The notes under the pieces are model-generated. The model saw only the letters and a list, made by a program, of their open reading frames with translations. It did not search any database and had not been told where the DNA came from. DNA of 64,000 bases from Roseivirga sp. BDSF3-8 (GTDB lineage: Bacteria > Bacteroidota > Bacteroidia > Cytophagales > Cyclobacteriaceae). Made by a program: the position numbers and the translations under genes. The stretch covers positions 1,215,001 through 1,279,000 of the forward strand of contig NZ_JBGNFV010000001.1 in NCBI RefSeq assembly GCF_041449215.1. Reading direction: 5' to 3'. Shown piece by piece: positions 43,363-55,300 of this stretch (positions are counted from its first letter, which is position 1; every line of letters begins with the position of its first letter).

Positions 43363-46300
43363 TTAAAAGTCGAAAGTGATCTCATCTTCAAATTCTGAAT
43401 TCTCCGACGACCCCGACTCTATCTCACCACTGGTAAGGTCAAGGTCTATCAGGGCCGTTTCATCCTTTTCAATGATAGCTGATAGTATGGTCTGGTAATG
43501 GTCAAAGACCTCCTCAATGATCTCCGAAGAAAACTTGGAACCATCATAATTCACCGAGCCGGTAATAGTGGTTGATCCTGAGCCCGAAGAGAATTTAATG
43601 TCCAGAGGGAAATCACCGGACTGTTCGCCCAATTGGTCAGAGCTGAACGCTATGCCCGGAATAGTAATTTCATCATCCTCGTAAGCATAAGTCATGAGCA
43701 CATTGAATAATGAATTACGCTTTTCCCCTGTCAGATTCAGTTCTTTCACTATCAGGTCATATGGATATAGCTGATTGTTGAACGCGCTGACTATTGAGCT
43801 TTTCACCTTAAGTAGTACATCATTAAGCGTGTCGGAAGACCCTATTTTTGTCATCACCGGAAGCACATTCACGTAGAACCCGATCTGGTTTTCCAGGTGA
43901 CCCACCTCACGGCCCGAAACAGGGGTACCTACCACGATCTCACTCTGTCCGGTATACCTGTACATTAATGCCTTAAAGGCAGATACCAATAATGAGAAAG
44001 TAGACATGTTCAGGCTATTGGCCTTAGATACCAGGGCCGCACTCATATCACCGTCCAGCTCAAACGAATGGTTTTTACCTAAATACGCCTGACCATTGTG
44101 TTCAAGATCTACCGGCAGTTCCAGCTTAGCAGCCTTATCCAGCTCCTGGCCCATCCAGAACTCCCTGTACCTGTCCGCCTCAGGGCCTGACAGCAATTCG
44201 TTCTGCCAGTGGGCATAGTCCTTATACTGGATCTCCAGTGCTGCCAGCGGGTTACCCTCGCCGCGGCTATACGCTTCGTACAGCGACAGCACCTCCTCCA
44301 CCAGCACCTTCATCGACCAGCCGTCAGAGACAATGTGGTGCATCGTCAACAGGAACAGATACGCATCATCATCCTCATGCACCAGCGTCGCACGGAACAG
44401 CGGACCCGCTGACAGATCAAACCCATAACCAGTCTCTCTGCTTACCAGTTGCTTAGTCGCCGCTTCCTTATCATCACGCTCACGAAGGTCGATGTACTCC
44501 ATCGCAAAGCCCATCCCCGCAAGCGAGTGTATCACCTGCCTGGGCTCACCCCCGCGTACCTCAAACGTCGTACGCAAGCTCTCATGGCGGTCCACCAGCG
44601 TGGTAAACGCCTGACCAAACGCCTCCTTGTCCAGCTTGCCCCTGAACCGGTGTGCACTCGCTATGTTGTACGCACCCTTCGCATCATCCATCTGGTCCAG
44701 TATCCACAACCGGCGCTGCGCTGCCGACAGCTCATAGTCTGCCGCCTCTTCCACCGGCTCTATCGCAGGATACGAAGGACGCTGTAGGTCCGCCTCCAGC
44801 TCTACCGCCAGCTCCTCGATCGTAGGGTACTTAAAGATCGTACCGATGTCCAGCTGCACACCCGTAAGCTTGTACAGGTTAGAGATCATCCGCGTAGCCT
44901 TAAGCGAGTGACCCCCTGCCTCAAAGAAGTTATCAAGCACACCTATGCCCTTGCGGCCAAGCACTTCCTCCCACTGGGCTACCAGCAGTTCCTCCGTCTC
45001 CGTACGCGGAGCAACATACGTGGTCCGCGTCGCCCACTCCTCACCTACCAGCTCCAGCAGCGCATGTTTATTCACCTTACCGCTTGAGTTAAGCGGGAAG
45101 CTCTCCACCATCGTCAGAGTAGTCGGCACCATGTATACCGGCAGGATGCCCTTCAGGTAGCTGCGTGCCTCCTCCTCGCTCACGCTCCCCTTCACCCGGT
45201 AGAAGCCATGCAGGCTCTTGTCCTTGTTATCGTCCTCATGAACAATAACAACCGCTTCTGCCACCTGCTCATGCTGCTCAAGCGTACGGCTGATCTCTCC
45301 AAGCTCTATCCGGTAACCACGTAGCTTGATCTGGTCATCCACACGGCCCTGGAATTCTATCGAGCCATCAGGCAGGTAATACCCTACGTCACCACTCCGG
45401 TACATGCGCGTGTAGCTGTGTACCTCATCAGCAGCACCACTCTTCACGCCCGAGAAACTCCACAGCGTGTAATCCTGGATCCCGTCACGGCTGGCCACTA
45501 CATACGGTAGCTGACGCACCACTATCTCACGGCCGCCAAGCTCATACAGCAGCCTGATCAGCTCCAGCTTATCAGCATGCACATCCTCTCCCAGGCTGAT
45601 ACGGTCCGCATCCTGCGTATAAACAATCTTCTCCGATACGTCCCCGTCATCTACCGGTATCACAGGCAGCAGCGTCTGCAGCGCAAAGTGACCGCCATCC
45701 TTCAGTACACCTAGCAGGTTCGCTACCAGGTGCGCAGGCTTCTCTACCCTGTCCATCAGTAGCGTCGACAGACTGAAGTCACGGCTGCCCTTCTCTATGC
45801 CATAATGCGCATAGAAGGTAGCAGGAGGCAGATCCACCTCACCCATATAGGCCTGGCGCCCTGAGTTACGCGCCTGCTGCACAAAGTAAGGGCTAAGCTC
45901 TATACCACATACTTCAGCACCCATGCCGGCCAGTACCTCCATCACCTCGCCATTACCAAAGCCCAGCTCTACGCCCTGCTTTCCACTGTAGTCAGCCATA
46001 GGTAGCAGCTCGCTCAGTACCGAGGCATTAATGCCCGCTGAAGAGTAGCTGTGGTAGTAGGCCTCGAAGAAGTAGCGGATAAACCCTTTGCACTTGTCCA
46101 CGTCTTCGCTGTGCTTGTCCAGGTAGCTATCAATAGCCCCCTGAATGTCCTTATCCAGTTCCGCACTAAGGCTTACCAGCTTGTCACGGTCGCCCGACAG
46201 GTATTCCTCCTCCCCTTTGCTCAGTACCGACAGCGAGAAACCTTCGGACTTGAATCCGCTGATCTGCCGGTCAGTCTCTTCCAGGCGTAGCAGCCCCTCT

Positions 46301-49300
46301 TCACGGTAGTGCGAAGACAGAAAGTAAGGGTTAGCCACAAACTTACCCAGCGTCGCCAGGCGGTTGTTCAGGTAACCGCGCGCAAGCCCCGGACCCGACA
46401 GATACAACTCACCCGGAATGCCGAGGCCGCAAGGATTACCATAAGCATCCAGTATATAAGTATGTGTGTTGAAGATCGGCGTACCGATAGGCACCGTAGC
46501 CCTTTCAGATACCTTATCATGAGCCACATCCTGCAGGTGCGAGTACACCGTATACTCAGTAGGACCGTACGCGTTCATAAAGCGCACGTACTTAGACCAC
46601 TCCGCCGCAAGTCCTGAAGGACAGGCCTCGCCAACCGATACCACCTGGAAGCCTTTGTGACTGATCTTAGAAGGATCCATCTGGCGAAGAAGCGACGGCA
46701 CAAACACCCCCACATTCAACTCATGCGTATTGATGAAGTTGGTCACCTTCTCCGCTTCCAGTTCACCGCTGTACATGCACAGCGTCGCCCCGTTCAGCAG
46801 CGCCATGAACGTCTCACCCACAGCACCGTCAAAGTTATACGAGAAGTGCTGGAAGATACGGCTGCCACCCTCCAGGCTGAAGTTAGCCCGCTGCCACTGC
46901 GTCAGGTTGATCACACCGCGGTGCTCCAACAGCACACCCTTAGGACGGCCCGTGGAGCCCGACGTATAAATGATATAAGCCAGATCATCAGGCACATTCA
47001 CCCGCGAAGGGTTCTCAACACGCTCAGGGAGCATGTCAAATTCAGTATCCGGATGGTAAATTATACCTGTAAAATCACTAAGCTCAGTTCCCCCCTGTGT
47101 AAGGATGATATCCATCGACACATCATTACATATATACTCCCTCCGGTCAGCCGGAAGTTGCGGGTCGATCGGCACATAAGCCCCGCCCGCTTTCATGATC
47201 GCCAGTATACTGATCACCATCCACTCCGAGCGCGGCAGCATAATGCCCACCACCTTATCAGGACCAACCGAAAGCTCATCGCGCAGGTGATGCGCCAGCC
47301 TGTTCACACGCGCATTCAGTTCACCATACGTCAGCGTTTGCCCATCATACACGATGGCCGCCATATCAGGCTCTGCCGATACATGGCTCTCAAACTCCTC
47401 TACGATCGTCTTATTATAGTCGTTCGACTCAAGTGTCTGATTAAATACCTCCGTAAGCTGAAGCTCCTCTGCCGCCGGCAGGTAGGTAATACCTGATATC
47501 ACCTGCCCCGGGTTGCTTAGTATATTATCCAGTAGCTGAATGAAATGCACCAGCATAGCAGATACCCTCGGCTCCCCGAATAGATCAGTACTATATAGCA
47601 GCTCAACTTTCAGGTCATTTTCATACTGATAGAAGTTGAACACCAGGTCAAACTTGCTCGTCGTATTTTCGACCTGCAATACATCGATAGTAAGCCCTTC
47701 TGCAATGGCCGTTCCCTCCTTTACTTCATGCAGGGCCACCATCACATCAAACAGCGGGTTACGCCCCAGGTCCCTGTCCAGTTCAAGATCCTCCACCAGC
47801 TTATCAAAAGGATAAGACTGATGCTGGTATCCTGCCAGCACCTGCTCTTTCACGCCCGCCAGATGCTCTTCAAACGTACCCCTTGCGTTGACACCATTTC
47901 TGATCGCCAGGGTATTTACATAAAATCCTATTTGATCCTCCAGCTCAGCGTGCGTTCTTCCCGACACCGGGGTGCCCAGCACGATATCTTCCTGGGCCGT
48001 ATACTTATGCAGCAATACATTCACCGCAGCCATCAGGAACATAAACTGAGAGCTATTATGACTTTGAACGAACTGGTCGATCTTTCCGGCTATTTCAGAG
48101 CCGGCATTAACACTCACACTGCTTCCCTTCAGACTCTTCACAGGTGGCCTTGCATAATCAGCAGGCAACTCCAGTACAGGCACACCCTCCTGGAAAGTAT
48201 CCAGCCAATACGCCTTCTCATGTTGCCCTCTGCTAAGCAGCTTTTCCGTTTGCCATCTGGCGAAGTCCTTGTATTGAATACTCAGCGCCGGCAGGTTTGC
48301 CTCTTCACCCTTCTGCAGTCCATGATAGAAGGCCAGTATATCTTTGAAGAAAACCTCCATCGACCAGCCATCAGAAATGATGTGATGCATGATCACCGCC
48401 ATAACATACCCCTTATCGCTCACCTTCACCAGGCGTACCTTCAGTAGCGGGCCGTTTTCCAGATCAAAAGGCTTAGCCGATTCGGCTTGTGCCATACCCC
48501 TTGCCATCTCACGCGCATCCGGCTTATCAGACACATCGGTAAAGTTAAAGTCATACCTCACCCGGTCACCATGGTCAACAAACTGCTTCACTTCACCATC
48601 TACCAGCCTGAACCGCGTTCTCAGTATTTCGTGCCTCTCCACAAGCCTCCTGTAGCTCTGCTCCAGTAGCGCCACATCCAGGTCCCCGGTCAGCTCATAA
48701 GCTTCGGGCATGTTATACCCTATCTTAGAGTTTTCCAGTTGATGCAGGATCCAAAGCCTTTTTTGTCCGTAAGAAAGCTCATAGTATCCAGCCTCCTCCG
48801 TTTTCGTAATTACCTCGTAAGTATCCTCCGGCTCATAAGACTTTAACACATTTGCCAGTTGGCTCAACTCAGGGTAAGTGAAGAGATCCTTTAGTAAAAG
48901 ATTAACTCCAAGCTCATTGTGTATGCGGGAAAGCAGTCTCGTTGCCTTTAGTGAATGTCCCCCCAGTTCAAAGAAGTTAGCATTTGCTCCTACCTTTTCA
49001 ATAGCCAGTACATCACTCCAGATTTCCGCGAGTTTACTTTCGATATATCCCGAGGGAGCTACGTAAGTATCAGGAGTTTCCGCCGAGTTGGGCTCAGGCA
49101 GAGCAGCCATATTCACCTTACCGTTGCTCGTAAGAGGATACTCCTCCATCTCAAACAGATACTGAGGCACCATATACTGAGGCAGCATAGCACCCAGGCT
49201 ACCCTTGATCCCGTCCGAAGTATTATCCGCATCCTGCTCAGGTATATAATAAGCACACAGCACCTTATCTCCCGTCCCTTCATGCACTTTGGCCATCACT

Positions 49301-52300
49301 ACAGCCTTTTCAATACCTGGCAGAGCAGTCAGCGCATGCTCTATCTCACCAAGCTCAATCCTGAAACCCCTGATTTTTACCTGGTTATCAGTCCGGCCTA
49401 ATATCTCGATCCTGCCATCCGGCAGCCATTTACCCAGGTCACCCGTTCTGTATACCCTGCCTTCATGGAATGCCGTATGGATATACTTTTCCCTCGTTAG
49501 CTCTTCCCGGTTAAGGTAACCATGGGAAACACCCTTGCCTGCAATACAGATTTCACCCGCTACCCCTATAGGTACCAGGTTAGCATGACTGTCCAGTATG
49601 GAAATTTTTGTGTTTGTGAGAGGCCTGCCAATAACCGCACCCTTCACAGGCCCGTTAAAGCTGTTCTGCGTATACCTGATCGAAGTACAGAAGATCGTTC
49701 CTTCTGTAGGGCCATACGTTACATTGATTTCAGCGCCCCTGAATACCTGTGATAATCGGTTCAGTATCTGATCCGAAACCTTATCCCCTCCTATGAATAC
49801 CTTGCGGATATGTGCATAGTCCTTCTCCGCTCCGTTTTCCATGATAGTCTCCACTATCTGGGAATATACCGCGGGTACCGTATCCAGCACGTTGACCTTC
49901 CGGAGGTGATCCACCAGTTTATCCGCGTTTACGATTTCCGCTTTGTCAATTATGTTGAGCGTGCCACCGTTTAGCAGTGGAGTGAATATCTGGAATATCG
50001 AGATATCAAAAGAAGGCGACGCCACCATAGCCATGCGTAGCGTTTCCTCCTCAAGCCCATAGGCGGATAAGTTAAAGAGGAAATGGCTCAGGTTTCCATG
50101 GGATACAAGTACCCCTTTCGGCTTACCTGTAGACCCTGAAGTATAGATAATGTAAGCCCCTGAGTCAGCCTCCACAGCGTGTTCCGTAAGCTTGTCCGAG
50201 CAGTTACTCAGTTCCTCATTATTATCGATTAGAATAATATTCAGATCTGCAGGAACAGATTCCTTCAAGTCATTATGAGTAATCACATAATGAATAGCGG
50301 CATCAGCACAAACAAACTTTAAACGTTCCTGCGGTACCTCATCATCCAGCGGCACATAGATAGCACCCGCCTTCAGTATACCGATCATGGCAACGATCAG
50401 GTCAGCAGACCTGTGAACGAAAAGCCCTACAGCCTCTCCACGTTTCACGCCGCATGCCTGCAGGTAGTTAGCCACCTGATTAGAGCGGCTGTCCAGCTCC
50501 TGGTAGCTCACACATTCCTCCCCATGGCAAACGGCCGGTGCCTGTGGCGAACCATTTACATGTAAAGCTAGCTGCTTAAATAAGTAGTCCGGAGCCACAT
50601 CAATCTCCGGCGAGCTGTTAAACTCTTTCAGTAACTTCTCCTGCTCATCGGCCGGCAGAATATCGATAGCGTGCAGCGGTTGAGTCTGGTCACCTATCAC
50701 CGACCCTGCCAGCTTGTTAAGATTTTCAAACAGTCTTTCAATCCGCTCCTTTGTAAACAGGTCCGTATTGTAACCCATCTCCAGTTCCAGCTTTCCGTCC
50801 GCTTCGGTAAAGCTGAATGACAGATCAAACTTACTGGTATGATTATCATATGGATACGGTTCCACAGAAATGCCGCCAAACTCATGAACAGTTTCTCCCT
50901 GGAGGTCCTCATTCTGGAAGGATAGAATAACATCAAACAGCGCTGACCTGCTCAGGTCCTTTTTGATATCCAGGTCGTCCACCAGCGTATCGAATGGATA
51001 AATCTGGTTAGCCAGAGAGTTTACACACGTCTCTTTAATAGCCTTGAGGTTCTCCTCATAGTTCCTTTCTGCTTCCAGGCGGGTAAACAGAGGTACGGTG
51101 TTGATATATATACCTATCTGATCATTCAGGTCATTAAACTCCCTGCCCGATGTCGGTGTACCAATGATTATCTCATTCTGACCCGTATACTTATATAAGA
51201 ACACCTTGACCAGTGAAGTAAGCATAATAAACAAGCTCACTTCATTAGCTTTGCTAAGCGCCTGTAGCCCTTCGTAAGTATCCTTACCAAAGACATACCT
51301 AAGCTCCGCTCCATTAAATGTTTTTACAGCAGGCCGGGGATAATCGGAAGGCAGTTCAAGCACAGGCGCCTTATCCAGCTCCTGGCCCATCCAGAACTCC
51401 CTGTACCTGTCCGCCTCAGGGCCTGACAGCAATTCGTTCTGCCAGTGGGCATAGTCCTTATACTGGATCTCCAGTGCTGCCAGCGGGTTACCCTCGCCGC
51501 GGCTATACGCTTCGTACAGCGACAGCACCTCCTCCACCAGCACCTTCATCGACCAGCCGTCAGAGACAATGTGGTGCATCGTCAACAGGAACAGATATTC
51601 ATCATCATCCTCATGCACCAGCGTCGCACGGAACAGCGGACCCGCTGACAGATCAAACCCATAACCAGTCTCTCTGCTTACCAGTTGCTTAGTCGCCGCT
51701 TCCTTATCATCACGCTCACGAAGGTCGATGTACTCCATCGCAAAGCCCATCCCCGCAAGCGAGTGTATCACCTGCCTGGGCTCACCCCCGCGTACCTCAA
51801 ACGTCGTACGCAAGCTCTCATGGCGGTCCACCAGCGTGGTAAACGCCTGACCAAACGCCTCCTTGTCCAGCTTGCCCCTGAACCGGTGTGCACTCGCTAT
51901 GTTGTACGCACCCTTCGCATCATCCATCTGGTCCAGTATCCACAACCGGCGCTGCGCTGCCGACAGCTCATAGTCTGCCGCCTCTTCCACCGGCTCTATC
52001 GCAGGATACGAAGGACGCTGTAGGTCCGCCTCCAGCTCTACCGCCAGCTCCTCGATCGTAGGGTACTTAAAGATCGTACCGATGTCCAGCTGCACTCCCG
52101 TAAGCTTGTACAGGTTAGAGATCATCCGCGTAGCCTTAAGCGAGTGACCCCCTGCCTCAAAGAAGTTATCAAGCACACCTATGCCCTTGCGGCCAAGCAC
52201 TTCCTCCCACTGGGCTACCAGCAGTTCCTCCGTCTCCGTACGCGGAGCAACATACGTGGTCCGCGTCGCCCACTCCTCACCTACCAGCTCCAGCAGCGCA

Positions 52301-55300
52301 TGCTTATTCACCTTACCGCTTGAGTTAAGCGGGAAGCTCTCCACCATCGTCAGGGTAGTCGGCACCATGTATACCGGCAGGATGCCCTTCAGGTAGCTGC
52401 GTGCCTCCTCCTCGCTCACGCTCCCCTTCACCCGGTAGAAGCCATGCAGGCTCTTGTCCTTGTTATCGTCCTCATGAACAATAACAACCGCTTCTGCCAC
52501 CTGCTCATGCTGCTCAAGCGTACGGCTGATCTCTCCAAGCTCTATCCGGTAACCACGTAGCTTGATCTGGTCATCCACACGGCCCTGGAATTCTATCGAG
52601 CCATCAGGCAGGTAATACCCTACGTCACCACTCCGGTACATGCGCGTGTAGCTGTGTACCTCATCAGCAGCACCACTCTTCACGCCCGAGAAACTCCACA
52701 GCGTGTAATCCTGGATCCCGTCACGGCTGGCCACTACATACGGTAGCTGACGCACCACTATCTCACGGCCGCCAAGCTCATACAGCAGCCTGATCAGCTC
52801 CAGCTTATCAGCATGCACATCCTCTCCCAGGCTGATACGGTCCGCATCCTGCGTATAAACAATCTTCTCCGATACGTCCCCGTCATCTACCGGTATCACA
52901 GGCAGCAGCGTCTGCAGCGCAAAGTGACCGCCATCCTTCAGTACACCTAGCAGGTTCGCTACCAGGTGCGCAGGCTTCTCTACCCTGTCCATCAGTAGCG
53001 TCGACAGACTGAAGTCACGGCTGCCCTTCTCTATGCCATAATGCGCATAGAAGGTAGCAGGAGGCAGATCCACCTCACCCATATAGGCCTGGCGCCCTGA
53101 GTTACGCGCCTGCTGCACAAAGTAAGGGCTAAGCTCTATACCACATACTTCAGCACCCATGCCGGCCAGTACCTCCATCACCTCGCCATTACCAAAGCCC
53201 AGCTCTACGCCCTGCTTTCCACTGTAGTCAGCCATAGGTAGCAGCTCGCTCAGTACCGAGGCATTAATGCCCGCTGAAGAGTAGCTGTGGTAGTAGGCCT
53301 CGAAGAAGTAGCGGATAAACCCTTTGCACTTGTCCACGTCTTCGCTGTGCTTGTCCAGGTAGCTATCAATAGCCCCCTGAATGTCCTTATCCAGTTCCGC
53401 ACTAAGGCTTACCAGCTTGTCACGGTCGCCCGACAGGTATTCCTCCTCCCCTTTGCTCAGTACCGACAGCGAGAAACCTTCGGACTTGAATCCGCTGATC
53501 TGCCGGTCAGTCTCTTCCAGGCGTAGCAGCCCCTCTTCACGGTAGTGCGAAGACAGAAAGTAAGGGTTAGCCACAAACTTACCCAGCGTCGCCAGGCGGT
53601 TGTTCAGGTAACCGCGCGCAAGCCCCGGACCCGACAGATACAACTCACCCGGAATGCCGAGGCCGCAAGGATTACCATAAGCATCCAGTATATAAGTATG
53701 TGTGTTGAAGATCGGCGTACCGATAGGCACCGTAGCCCTTTCAGATACCTTATCATGAGCCACATCCTGCAGGTGCGAGTACACCGTGTACTCAGTAGGA
53801 CCGTACGCGTTCATAAAGCGCACGTACTTAGACCACTCCGCCGCAAGTCCTGAAGGACAGGCCTCGCCAACCGATACCACCTGGAAGCCTTTGTGACTGA
53901 TCTTAGAAGGATCCATCTGGCGAAGAAGCGACGGCACAAACACCCCCACATTCAACTCATGCGTATTGATGAAGTTGGTCACCTTCTCCGCTTCCAGCTC
54001 ACCGCTGTACATGCACAGCGTCGCCCCGTTCAGCAGCGCCATGAACGTCTCACCCACAGCACCGTCAAAGTTATACGAGAAGTGCTGGAAGATACGGCTG
54101 CCACCCTTCAGGTTGAAGTTAGCCCGCTGCCACTGCGTCAGGTTGATCACACCGCGGTGCTCCAACAGCACACCCTTAGGACGGCCCGTGGAGCCCGACG
54201 TATAAATGATATAAGCCAGATCATCAGGCACATTCACCCGCGAAGGGTTCTCAACACGCTCAGGGAGCATGTCAAATTCAATGTCTATCGCGAAAAGGCC
54301 ACCTTCATATCCGGTCAGGCCAAACATGTTACTACTGTCAACAATCAGCGTATTGATAGCCGTATCAGCGAATATATAAGCTATCCGGTCAGCCGGAAGC
54401 TGCGGGTCGATCGGTACATAAGCCCCGCCCGCTTTCATGATCGCCAGTATACTCACCACCATCCACTCAGAGCGCGGCAGCATAATGCCCACCACCTTAT
54501 CAGGACCAACCGAAAGCTCATCGCGCAGGTGATGCGCCAGCCTGTTCACACGCGCATTCAGTTCACCATACGTCAGCGTTTGCCCATCATATACCATGGC
54601 CGCCATGTCAGGCTGCGCCGATACGTGGCTCTCAAACTCCTCTACGATCGTCTTATTATAGTCGTTCGACTCAAGTGTCTGATTAAATGCCTCCGTAAGC
54701 TGAAGCTCCTCTGCCGCCGGCAGGTAATTTATAGCATTGATCGATATCTCCGGCTTACCCGCAATACGCTTCAGTATCTCCGTATAGTGCCCGATCAGGC
54801 TATTGATCTTCTCCTTACTAAACAGGTCAGTATTATATTCAATATCGAAGGATATAGCATCATCCCGCTCCAGCCCGTAGAACCAGATATCTGCATGAGC
54901 AAAATGCTGCCCCAGGTCATAATCCTCGATCGAAAAATCAAAATCGTCAAAGTACGAATGCCTGTTACCGTCCCAGGTAAACCCTACGTCATATAGTACC
55001 GAGCGGCTAAGGTCCCTGCGGATATCCAGACTATCCACTATCCGGTCAAATGGATAAGACTTATGCTCATAAGCATCCAGTACCACCTGCTTCGTGTGCT
55101 CAAGTAATTCAGCAAATGACACCTCCTTATCAAAATCGAACAGCAACGGAATATTATTCACATAGTAGCCAATCTGATCCTTAAGGAATTCATTATCCCT
55201 GTCTGCGATAGGCGCACCTATTACCAGGCGGCTCTGGCTGGTATACCTGTAATACAACAGTACCTGGCACGCCATAAGCGTCATGTAAAGAGAAGTACCG

